Shown in pieces: positions 9,875 through 16,476 of a DNA stretch of 42,927 bases. The notes below the pieces were generated by a model. It saw only the letters and a list, made by a program, of their open reading frames with translations, did not search any database and was not told the DNA's origin. A program made the translations under genes and the position numbers. Positions within the stretch are counted from its first letter, which is position 1. The number at the start of each line of letters is the position of its first letter. The DNA comes from Bacteroidota bacterium. GTDB lineage: Bacteria > Bacteroidota > Bacteroidia > Bacteroidales > Prolixibacteraceae. The stretch lies in contig JAJRSD010000088.1 in assembly GCA_024278975.1 (NCBI GenBank), positions 1 through 42,927 of the forward strand. Reading direction: 5' to 3'.

Positions 9875-10033
9875 CTATTCATCTTCAAGATCGTAAGCAT
9901 CTATCGGTCTCGATTTTGGCTTTTCGGGTTCTGTACCACCACGGACTTTTAACATTTCGTTTTCACTCAGTAACTCGATACCAAAAACTTTAGAATCTCT
10001 TTTTTTACTTTTAGATGCAAATATACTTCTCAT
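9875..10033 (-). CDS. Small double-glycine leader peptide precursor
   Basis: This 52-residue product has a leader-like basic N-terminus (MRSIFASKSKKRDSK), then FGIELLSENEMLKVRGG, which is the pattern of Bacteroidota double-glycine precursor leaders (LS-x-x-E-M-x-x-(V/I)-x-GG). Cleavage after GG would release a 19-residue acidic, Pro-rich peptide beginning TEPEKP and ending DLEDE. The open frame can be extended to 10069, but the ATG at 10033 gives the canonical leader. The tail has no Cys or Ser/Thr-rich core. No C39 peptidase, LanM or radical-SAM gene is nearby. A promoter element shared with the ECF sigma gene lies 48-75 nt upstream. The neighbours suggest a regulatory or signalling peptide rather than a bacteriocin; this is inference. 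Confidence 0.65.
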   Translation of the reverse strand: MRSIFASKSKKRDSKVFGIELLSENEMLKVRGGTEPEKPKSRPIDAYDLEDE

Positions 10034-10080
10034 AATAAATAACTTAATTGTAAAACATAATAAACACACATTCAGTAATA

Positions 10081-10108
10081 TATTCTGAAAAGGTTAAAAA
10101 GGTAACCC
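10081..10108 (-). promoter_or_regulatory. Candidate ECF promoter of the leader-peptide gene
   Basis: On the minus strand GGGTTACCTTTTTA (10108-10095) is followed after 9 nt by GAATA (10085-10081). The same 14-mer, the same 9-nt gap and the same GAATA stand in front of the ECF sigma gene at 15172-15145. GAATA lies 48-52 nt upstream of the peptide ATG. The layout is that of a -35/-10 pair used by an autoregulated ECF factor. Confidence 0.6.
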
Positions 10109-10164
10109 ATGAATAGGAAAAAAAATGAAATTATACTAAATTGCCTATCCAAAATCAACAGTTA

Positions 10165-11949
10165 ATGGCGAAATCTAAAATAGCTATACTACTAATTTTC
10201 ATGACCTTACAAACATTTTATTCTTTTTCGCAAAATCAGAAATTTTATTCAGATAGTATTCGCGCAAGAGAATTATATAGAAAGGCAATTATTTGTGGCA
10301 TTGATGGAATGCACTTACAAGCTTTAGATACCTTTTTATGTTCTCTTGAAATCCGAAAAAAGATTTATGGTAATCCTCATTATAGTCTCGGTGCTGTCTA
10401 TTCCGGAATAGGGATTCAATATCTGGCTTTGGGTCAGAACGAAAAATCTCTTAAATTCTTATCGCTTGCTGAAGAGAATTATCAATTACGTAAAAATTAC
10501 AAAACTGATCCTCGAATCAGATTGTATAGAAATTTCGGCAATGTTTATAGAAGTAAATTAAATTATAAGGAAGCCTTGCGTTATTATCAGGAATCGTTGA
10601 ATATTTATAGTAAAAAAGTCAACTATTCGGAAGAAGAAATTGCAGAAGCAAACTATTATATTGCAGAGATTTATTACTTAACCAACGAATACGACAAATC
10701 CGTTAAACTGATAAATCAGAATATTGATAATGCGTATGCAGAAGCTAAAATTAGATATTTCGAACTTTTGGCATTTATCTATCAAATTAAGGGTAACATT
10801 ATTGAGGCGAGTAAGAATTATCAGAATGCCATCGACTTAACAATAGACTTTTATGGTGACAAAAGTATTAATGTTGCTATTGAATATTTAAACTACACAT
10901 TATTTCTCCTTGTAAATATTGAATACAAAGAAGCCACGAATACTTTGGAGAAAGCTTATGGAATTATAAAAGTTACCCAACCGGTTTTTGGTAATGAATT
11001 GGCAGATTATTATAATCTCAAAGGTCGGTATTTTAGAAACCTGCCTATTAAAAAACAGGATATAAGATCGTTTTCGGAGGAGAAAAAGAGAAATTTGAAC
11101 AAGGCAATTAATTACTATTCAAAAGCATTGTCGGCAATTAAATTCCCGGTTCCATATTCACTCGATGATATAAATAACTCAGCAAATTGGTTGTCGTTGA
11201 TTGACTGTATTAATTACCTCAAAAGAATTGGAGATACTTATAAAGAGATTGCCAAAGTTGAGCAAAATAAAGAGTCTGAAAATTATATAAAATCATTAAC
11301 AGATGCCATCGATTCATATAAAATAGTTGGCGCATTAATTCAAAAAGCCCGAATGGAATTATCGAGCGACGAAAGCAAAATTCAGCTTACGGAACTCGAA
11401 TATTCAACATTTCAGAATTTAATAGAAACGGCATTTGATGTATATACAGTCACAAATAATACCGAATTTATTGAGCTGGCATTTATAAATGCAGAGCGCA
11501 TAAAAAGCAGTTCTGTTTTCGATAAATTATCAAACGAGTCGGCAATAGAAAATAGTTTAATACCCGATAGTTTAATTCAACTTGAAAGGAGATTTAATAA
11601 CACAATTGCCATCTATTCAGAAAAATTATTTCAAGAAAATAACGAAGATATTCCTGACACCTTCTTATTAGGCGAATATAATACACAAATTTTTGAAGCC
11701 TCCAGGAAACGTGAGGAGCTAAACCGGTATTTAGAGTCGGAATTTAGCGACTATTACGAGTTAAAATATGCAGCTTCGTTACTTTCTATCTCTAAAATTC
11801 AACAAAAATTAAAGTATAGCGAAATAATACTGGAATACGTTTTAAACGAAAAAGACTCTCTCACTGCGTTATACACTTTTGTTATTTCGAAAAATAAAAT
11901 GGATTTAATAAAACAAAATGTTGGTATTGATTTTTTGAAATCTATTTAA
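10165..11949 (+). CDS. TPR part of a split TPR-CHAT protease (N-terminal piece)
   Basis: The frame opens at a TTG (10141), but the ATG at 10165 begins a clean signal peptide (MAKSKIAILLIFMTLQTFYSFSQ would be 23 residues; core ILLIFMTLQTF), so I use it. The mature region is a run of tetratricopeptide repeats over about 400 residues, for example NEKSLKFLSLAEENY, NYKEALRYYQESLNIY and NIIEASKNYQNAID, followed by a helical region. It ends at TAA 11947-11949, directly after FLKSI. The downstream CHAT open frame continues in the same frame three bases later, so one nonsense codon cuts a normally continuous protein. Family members carry TPRs and CHAT in one chain. Either a recent pseudogene, readthrough, a sequencing error, or a two-piece protein. 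Confidence 0.8.
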   Translation: MAKSKIAILLIFMTLQTFYSFSQNQKFYSDSIRARELYRKAIICGIDGMHLQALDTFLCSLEIRKKIYGNPHYSLGAVYSGIGIQYLALGQNEKSLKFLSLAEENYQLRKNYKTDPRIRLYRNFGNVYRSKLNYKEALRYYQESLNIYSKKVNYSEEEIAEANYYIAEIYYLTNEYDKSVKLINQNIDNAYAEAKIRYFELLAFIYQIKGNIIEASKNYQNAIDLTIDFYGDKSINVAIEYLNYTLFLLVNIEYKEATNTLEKAYGIIKVTQPVFGNELADYYNLKGRYFRNLPIKKQDIRSFSEEKKRNLNKAINYYSKALSAIKFPVPYSLDDINNSANWLSLIDCINYLKRIGDTYKEIAKVEQNKESENYIKSLTDAIDSYKIVGALIQKARMELSSDESKIQLTELEYSTFQNLIETAFDVYTVTNNTEFIELAFINAERIKSSSVFDKLSNESAIENSLIPDSLIQLERRFNNTIAIYSEKLFQENNEDIPDTFLLGEYNTQIFEASRKREELNRYLESEFSDYYELKYAASLLSISKIQQKLKYSEIILEYVLNEKDSLTALYTFVISKNKMDLIKQNVGIDFLKSI

Positions 11950-11952
11950 ACG

Positions 11953-13032
11953 ATGTTTCATTTTATGTCTGACAGGGAGTACATTCTTACAACAAATGCG
12001 CAATCGAAACAGTTTTGTGTTTCGGCAAACCAACTTTATAAAAATTTGATTTTACCTTTTTACGACGAAATCAAGAATAAAAAACTGACAATCGTTCCCG
12101 ATGGGAAACTGAGTTACATTGCCTTCGACGGACTTTTACAGAATTTACCGGATACTACCAAAACAATACAATTTAACAAGCTCGATTATCTGATAAAAGA
12201 GTTCAGTATAAATTATTCGAACTCATCAAATTTACTTTTTAAGAAAAACAGATCAACAAAAAAGATAATAAACCGTGCAATTGCATTTGCACCTGAATAT
12301 CAATCGGATACTTTCGAAATTGCAAACCAAAAAATTGTATTAATTCCTCTTCCCGGAGCTCAGAAAGAGGTACTCGAAATTTCGAAAACAATAAACACAA
12401 ATGTATTTAAAGGTTCAGAAGCAACCGAATCTAATTTTAGATCGAACATTGAGAATTATGATATTCTGCATCTGGCAATGCATGCGTATATTAACGATTC
12501 GTTACCGGAATTATCGCGGTTGGCTTTTACTTTTGGCACTTCAGAAAATGCTAATTCTGATGGTTGGTTAAATACGTCGGATATTTATAACCTTAATACA
12601 AATGCCAAACTTACGGTGTTAAGTGCGTGTAATACAGGCAGTGGTCAATTAAAAAAAGGGGAAGGAATTATGAGTCTCGCCCGCGGTTTTTTCTATGCAG
12701 GTTGTCCTTCAATAATAATGTCGTTGTGGGAAGTAGAAGACCAATCGGGCACACAAATTATGGGTTCGTTTTACAAAAATTTAAAAAAGGGCAAAACAAA
12801 GGATGAGTCGCTACGACAAGCAAAATTAGAATATTTAGAGGGGGCTAATTCCAGAAGAGCACATCCTCATTATTGGCTGGGATATGTATGTATTGGCGAT
12901 AATTCGCCTCTTTATAAAAGCTACGATTTCTATTTTTTTAGTCTGCTAATTTTATTATTGATCGGAATTTCTATCGACCAAACTTTAAGAATAAAAAAAG
13001 CCCGTAAAAAACGAGCTTCATTAAATGTGTAA
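11953..13032 (+). CDS. CHAT protease domain with C-terminal membrane anchor (C-terminal piece)
   Basis: CHAT is a caspase-like cysteine protease domain related to separase and often joined to TPRs. This 359-residue piece contains the family motif KLTIVPDGKLSYIAFDGLL, the catalytic His177 in LAMHAY and the catalytic Cys226 in LSACNTGSG, followed by EGIMSLARGFFYAGCPS and SLWEVED. Both catalytic residues are present. A transmembrane helix at about residues 322-342 (FYFFSLLILLLIGI) and a basic tail (IKKARKKRA) end the protein. With the upstream signal peptide the TPR and CHAT parts would face the periplasm. Translated alone from the ATG at 11953 it would lack a signal peptide. The gene is convergent with the anti-sigma-like gene (17 nt between stops). 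Confidence 0.8.
   Translation: MFHFMSDREYILTTNAQSKQFCVSANQLYKNLILPFYDEIKNKKLTIVPDGKLSYIAFDGLLQNLPDTTKTIQFNKLDYLIKEFSINYSNSSNLLFKKNRSTKKIINRAIAFAPEYQSDTFEIANQKIVLIPLPGAQKEVLEISKTINTNVFKGSEATESNFRSNIENYDILHLAMHAYINDSLPELSRLAFTFGTSENANSDGWLNTSDIYNLNTNAKLTVLSACNTGSGQLKKGEGIMSLARGFFYAGCPSIIMSLWEVEDQSGTQIMGSFYKNLKKGKTKDESLRQAKLEYLEGANSRRAHPHYWLGYVCIGDNSPLYKSYDFYFFSLLILLLIGISIDQTLRIKKARKKRASLNV
12993..13018 (-). terminator. Minus-strand terminator inside the 3' end of the CHAT gene
   Basis: On the minus strand AAGCTCGT pairs with ACGGGCTT (one G-U pair) around a T-rich loop and is followed by a T run. It would end the sigma/anti-sigma transcript, and it lies within the last codons of the CHAT frame because the two genes converge. 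Confidence 0.55.
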
Positions 13033-13049
13033 ATATTTTTACATATATG

Positions 13050-14555
13050 TTATTCGGGCATAAATTTCAAGCGTCGTAAAACAGCTTTTGCATCTTGTTT
13101 AAAATATCCATTTCTGTTTATAACCGCCAACAACTCTTGTTTCGCCTGTAATTTATTTCCCAGTTTCATATAACAAAGGCTTCTGTACCATTCTGCCTCC
13201 TCCACAAATAAATTATCGGCATGATTTATTACCAGCGTATAATCAGCAATTGCCTCCTCAAAATTATTCAGTTTCTGCAAACTTGCCCCGGCATAAAACT
13301 GAAATACAGGATTATTACTTGTTGCAACCGGAGCCAATTTCTTCATTTCTACAACTCCCGCATAATCGTCTGTCATAAATGCTCCTTGCGCCTTTTGCAG
13401 CAGCGTTATATCGGCAGACACCGAACGTTCTGCCGACCATGTTGGCGACTCGAAAAACTTATCGTAGGTTTTATCCACAGATAAATATCCACTATTAATA
13501 ACACCACCTACTCCAATTAAAAATAGAACAATGGCAACACTGGTTTGTAAGAATTTATAAAACTTACTATTTGAAATTGGAATCAAATTCCGAACCTTAT
13601 TTACCTCAGCCAATTTCTTGGCATCTTTTAATTCAGCTCGTAATTCCCGAATATCGTTTTCTCCTATGATTTCATTTATTTGACGGCGTAATTCAACTTC
13701 AGCCATTAAATCAGAATTTACTTGTAACTCTGCCTTAAACCCGTCAAGAAGAGAATCATTTAATTCTCCATCAATGAAGTTTTCAATATCATTTTCACTT
13801 ACATTCCACGAAGTTTCAGATTTTATTATCTGCAAAATCTGATTCCTCAAACTAATAATTTCTTTTTCCTTAATCGCTTTTTCAAGTTCATTATGTAATT
13901 GAACTTCTTCTTTTAAATTCCGATTATTGGAGAGCTCCTTTTCAAAATTTACGAGTTCTATTTCAGCTAATTCATAATTTAAAAAATCATCAATTTCTTC
14001 AACCGAAAACTGAGGTTCCATAGATTTTGCAACCTGATTTAAAGTTTGCCTAAAACTAAGAATGTCTTTTTCGAGAATCGCTTCTTCGAGTCCCTCAAAC
14101 TCTTCAAAATCAATATCATTTACATCTTCAGACTCACTATTATTTATAGTCTTATTTTGTTCTTTATAAAACTGGTGAGTATTTTCGTTGATGGTTATTT
14201 CGTGTTGATGCACATGCACTTTAGGCATTGAATCGTATAAATTTATTAAATCTTCCGGAGAGAGTTCTTCATCTATTTCTTGGATATCTGAAAATTTGTT
14301 TAGTAATTCAAAGGAGTCGTTTTTCGAATTTGAGGCTTTGCTTTGGGAGGTAACTTTTTTAAGTTTTTCTTTTAGGGATATTACATCATTTTCAGCAATT
14401 GCTGATTGAACTTCCATTCTAAGTTTTACCTCACCCCTGAGTTCAGCGTCCAACTTTAACTCAGTTTCAAACTGAAGTTTTACATGGTTGCTTAACAGCT
14501 CCTGACAGTAATCTTCAATTTGTTCAAAATAATTAACATTAGGTGTCATCTTCAA
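13050..14555 (-). CDS. Membrane protein with repeated anti-sigma-like segments and C-terminal TPRs
   Basis: The 501-residue protein has no signal peptide. Its N-terminal 315 residues contain a repeated unit of about 65 residues: one copy at about 4-65, one split and degenerate at about 87-177, and clear copies at about 180-245 and 247-312. Each runs roughly I-x-x-(F/Y)-x-x-x-EL, F-x-x-E-L, L-x-x-E-V-x-L, (E/N)-x-x-I/A-x-E-(N/K)-(D/E)-(V/I)-I-x-(L/F). This resembles the short N-terminal anti-sigma modules in Bacteroidota. One transmembrane helix sits at about 333-353, and TPR-like helices fill about 385-501, which would face the periplasm. The start overlaps the end of the ECF sigma gene by 17 nt, the usual sigma/anti-sigma coupling. 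Anti-sigma function is inferred from position and repeats. Confidence 0.75.
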   Translation of the reverse strand: MKMTPNVNYFEQIEDYCQELLSNHVKLQFETELKLDAELRGEVKLRMEVQSAIAENDVISLKEKLKKVTSQSKASNSKNDSFELLNKFSDIQEIDEELSPEDLINLYDSMPKVHVHQHEITINENTHQFYKEQNKTINNSESEDVNDIDFEEFEGLEEAILEKDILSFRQTLNQVAKSMEPQFSVEEIDDFLNYELAEIELVNFEKELSNNRNLKEEVQLHNELEKAIKEKEIISLRNQILQIIKSETSWNVSENDIENFIDGELNDSLLDGFKAELQVNSDLMAEVELRRQINEIIGENDIRELRAELKDAKKLAEVNKVRNLIPISNSKFYKFLQTSVAIVLFLIGVGGVINSGYLSVDKTYDKFFESPTWSAERSVSADITLLQKAQGAFMTDDYAGVVEMKKLAPVATSNNPVFQFYAGASLQKLNNFEEAIADYTLVINHADNLFVEEAEWYRSLCYMKLGNKLQAKQELLAVINRNGYFKQDAKAVLRRLKFMPE

Positions 14556-15126
14556 GTATTTTTTTAAATTCTGTATCTTGTTTTATTCGTTTAATTAAAA
14601 TTTCTTTACACTTATACTTTCTTGTTTTAGCATATTTTTCGCTTTTGTATCCCATTATTTTTGCAATTTCTCTAAGCGAGACTTTTTCAAAAAATAGCTG
14701 CATTAATTTCTGACAATCAGTACTCAGGGTTGCAAAATGCTTTTGATACAAACCATATCTTTCGTTTTTATCAACTAACTCTACCAAATTTTCATCGTAT
14801 AAATTTTCCTGAAATGGTAAAGTCTCATTCAACTTTTTCCTTTCAATTCGTCTTTTTTCTAATTGTTTCAACCAAATAAAACGACAGACCGAAAACAGAT
14901 ATCCTGCAAAAGAACTCTTTTGGAAAACTAAATCGTTTTCCTTTAGCTTACGATAAATTACAATAATGGCTTCCTGAAATACGTCGCTGGCATCATCTTC
15001 ATTTCCCTGATTTTTCTTGACGAAATAACTTATTTTGTAATAGAACTGTTTGTATATGTACTGCAGTATTAAATTATCGTGCCTAAGAACGCCCTTCAGA
15101 ATTTGCTCGTCGCTGTAAACTATCAT
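14539..15126 (-). CDS. ECF-type RNA polymerase sigma factor
   Basis: The 195-residue product fits sigma-70 group 4. Region 2 shows ASDVFQEAIIVIYRKL and the core-binding/-10 region FAGYLFSVCRFIWLKQLEKR at about residues 47-90. Region 4 has LSTDCQKLMQLFFEKVSLREIAKIMGYKSEKYAKTRKYKCKE at about 133-175 (helix-turn-helix for the -35 element). It is the first gene of a two-gene minus-strand unit with the anti-sigma-like gene, overlapping it by 17 nt. The promoter element shared with the leader-peptide gene lies just upstream, which suggests autoregulation. Trigger unknown; the nearby CHAT protease is a candidate activator. Confidence 0.92.
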   Translation of the reverse strand: MIVYSDEQILKGVLRHDNLILQYIYKQFYYKISYFVKKNQGNEDDASDVFQEAIIVIYRKLKENDLVFQKSSFAGYLFSVCRFIWLKQLEKRRIERKKLNETLPFQENLYDENLVELVDKNERYGLYQKHFATLSTDCQKLMQLFFEKVSLREIAKIMGYKSEKYAKTRKYKCKEILIKRIKQDTEFKKILEDDT

Positions 15127-15144
15127 CTTCTTATACTATTATAT

Positions 15145-15172
15145 TATTCGGTTTTTACTAAAAAGGTAACCC
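15145..15172 (-). promoter_or_regulatory. Candidate autoregulated ECF promoter of the sigma gene
   Basis: On the minus strand GGGTTACCTTTTTA (15172-15159), 9 nt, then GAATAATAT (15149-15141). The element matches the one at 10108-10081 in sequence and spacing. GAATA begins 23 nt before the sigma ATG. Confidence 0.6.
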
Positions 15173-15330
15173 CTTTGTAAATAATTATTCTAAAATAGAA
15201 TATACTAAAACTTTACTAAAATGAATTAACATGGCTTATAAACAACCAATTACGTGTAAATATAAAAAGTATAATTTTAAAAACGATTAAAAAAGGAGTG
15301 GAATTATTATAAAGTGAATGGGATTGGTAT

Positions 15331-15368
15331 AAAAACAAAAAGGACGGGTTCAGCAACCCATCCTTTTC
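15331..15368 (-). terminator. Terminator hairpin of the small RNA
   Basis: On the minus strand AAAAGGA-T-GGGTT pairs with AACCC-G-TCCTTTT around a GCTG loop, followed by TTTTTGTTTTT. The stem has 12 pairs interrupted by one T-G wobble. The plus strand could also terminate here, but no plus-strand gene precedes it. Confidence 0.75.
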
Positions 15369-15416
15369 TCATTAAACTAACTAACCTAACTAAACCTAAA
15401 CTTATGAAAATAAACG
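15331..15416 (-). ncRNA. Probable small RNA of about 85 nt
   Basis: On the minus strand a consensus Bacteroidota promoter (15452-15422) is followed within about 90 nt by a strong terminator (15368-15331), with no start codon leading to a frame of use. The transcript body contains a G/T repeat-like run, GTTTAGGTTTAGTTAGG followed by TTAGTTAGTTTAATGAG, before the hairpin. The short distance between promoter and terminator is the evidence for an independent RNA. The C-free TTAG-rich body looks single-stranded and could pair with targets. I do not match it to a named RNA family. Ends are estimates: start taken about 6 nt below the -7 box. Confidence 0.55.
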
Positions 15417-15421
15417 TACTG

Positions 15422-15452
15422 CAAAGATAAGAGCAGAATTGATTTTGTGCAA
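15422..15452 (-). promoter_or_regulatory. Consensus Bacteroidota promoter of the small RNA
   Basis: On the minus strand TTG (15452-15450), a 20-nt spacer, then TATCTTTG (15429-15422), a full match to TAnnTTTG with normal spacing. Confidence 0.65.
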
Positions 15453-15541
15453 CTAAAAGTTGTTAAATCATGTTAAAGATATAATTTATTAACATATTTG
15501 TTATTCGAAAAAACGATTCATAATTTTAAGTGTGAAATTAT

Positions 15542-16285
15542 TTATTGCGCAATAAATGTATAATGAATTGTTCCTTTTTGTGCTTTTGGAGCAGTTAAGT
15601 CTGCATTAAAAACAGTTCGTAAAGCGGCTGCCTTAGCATATAAAAAAGTTTGTTCGTCTCTAATTTTTTTATTTTCCCGAGGAGTTGCTCCGACTACTCT
15701 TCCTTGCTGATTTACAATAATATCGACAACTACCTTGCCGCCACCCTGCGACAAATAAACAGGAATTGGTAAACTCAAATGATAACGATTATCTAAATAA
15801 TATACAATATTACTTTCGCCAACATAAATAACATTTTTAATAGAGTCGGGTGCTATTCCCTCAGTTGTTTCAACCGGCATTTTAATATCATTGATATCTA
15901 CAATCTCTTTCGAAAGTTGACTGCTAACATCGGAAGACAACCGTTTTGCATCTTCTATTTCCTTGAGAAATTCATCATCAAAAAACTCCTCTGCCGAAGT
16001 GGTTGTATTTTCAGAAGCTAACTGATTTGACGCAGCATTTGTGCGAATTGAACTTTCCGAATTATCAACCAATTGTTCTTCTGGAAATTCTTGTTCTTGT
16101 TGCTCCACTTTCTCTTCTAATTCAGGCAAAATATCGGGAAACTCAATTAATAGCGATTCTTCTTTTGTATTTCCTTTCATATCAACATCGGCTAACAAAA
16201 AAAACAGAACCACCAGAATATGGAACGTAATAGTTCCCATAATACCGTAAATATTCTGCTTATATAATTTCCCGATTAACCTCAC
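15542..16285 (-). CDS. TonB-like energy transducer
   Basis: The 247-residue protein has one N-terminal transmembrane helix (about residues 13-33, TITFHILVVLFFLLADV), a charged Glu/Gln-rich linker to about residue 150, and a C-terminal TonB-like domain (about 165-247) with GGGKVVVDIIVNQQGRVVGA and a final GTIHYTFIAQ strand. TonB proteins pass proton-motive energy to outer-membrane transporters. Here the linker is acidic rather than Pro-rich, and no ExbB/ExbD genes are adjacent, so its partner is unknown. It is divergent from the Omp85-like gene with 191 nt between them. Confidence 0.8.
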   Translation of the reverse strand: MRLIGKLYKQNIYGIMGTITFHILVVLFFLLADVDMKGNTKEESLLIEFPDILPELEEKVEQQEQEFPEEQLVDNSESSIRTNAASNQLASENTTTSAEEFFDDEFLKEIEDAKRLSSDVSSQLSKEIVDINDIKMPVETTEGIAPDSIKNVIYVGESNIVYYLDNRYHLSLPIPVYLSQGGGKVVVDIIVNQQGRVVGATPRENKKIRDEQTFLYAKAAALRTVFNADLTAPKAQKGTIHYTFIAQ

Positions 16286-16476
16286 GTAGCAAAATTAAAA
16301 AATTAACTGCGAAAAAGTGTTTCTGTTGCAACTTTGAATTCGATTTTCAATTATTATAGATTACCAGTTCATGTGCTTTAACGTAATTTAACAATCTGTT
16401 TTGCGGGAAACCACTGTTAAAAGTATTATTTTTCAAAGCACTATTAAATTTAACGAACAACTCGGGTTGAGGTATT

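Larger units (their letters stand above)
15127..15541. other. Intergenic region with ECF promoter and a small RNA gene
   Basis: This 415-nt stretch holds the ECF promoter element (15145-15172), a minus-strand small RNA unit (15331-15452) and AT-rich DNA on both sides. No coding frame is convincing. Confidence 0.6.

Noticed and set aside
9875-15126. CRISPR type III-E locus because of the CHAT and sigma genes
   Set aside because: No repeat array, Cas7-11 or other Cas gene is present; only the protease/sigma logic is similar.
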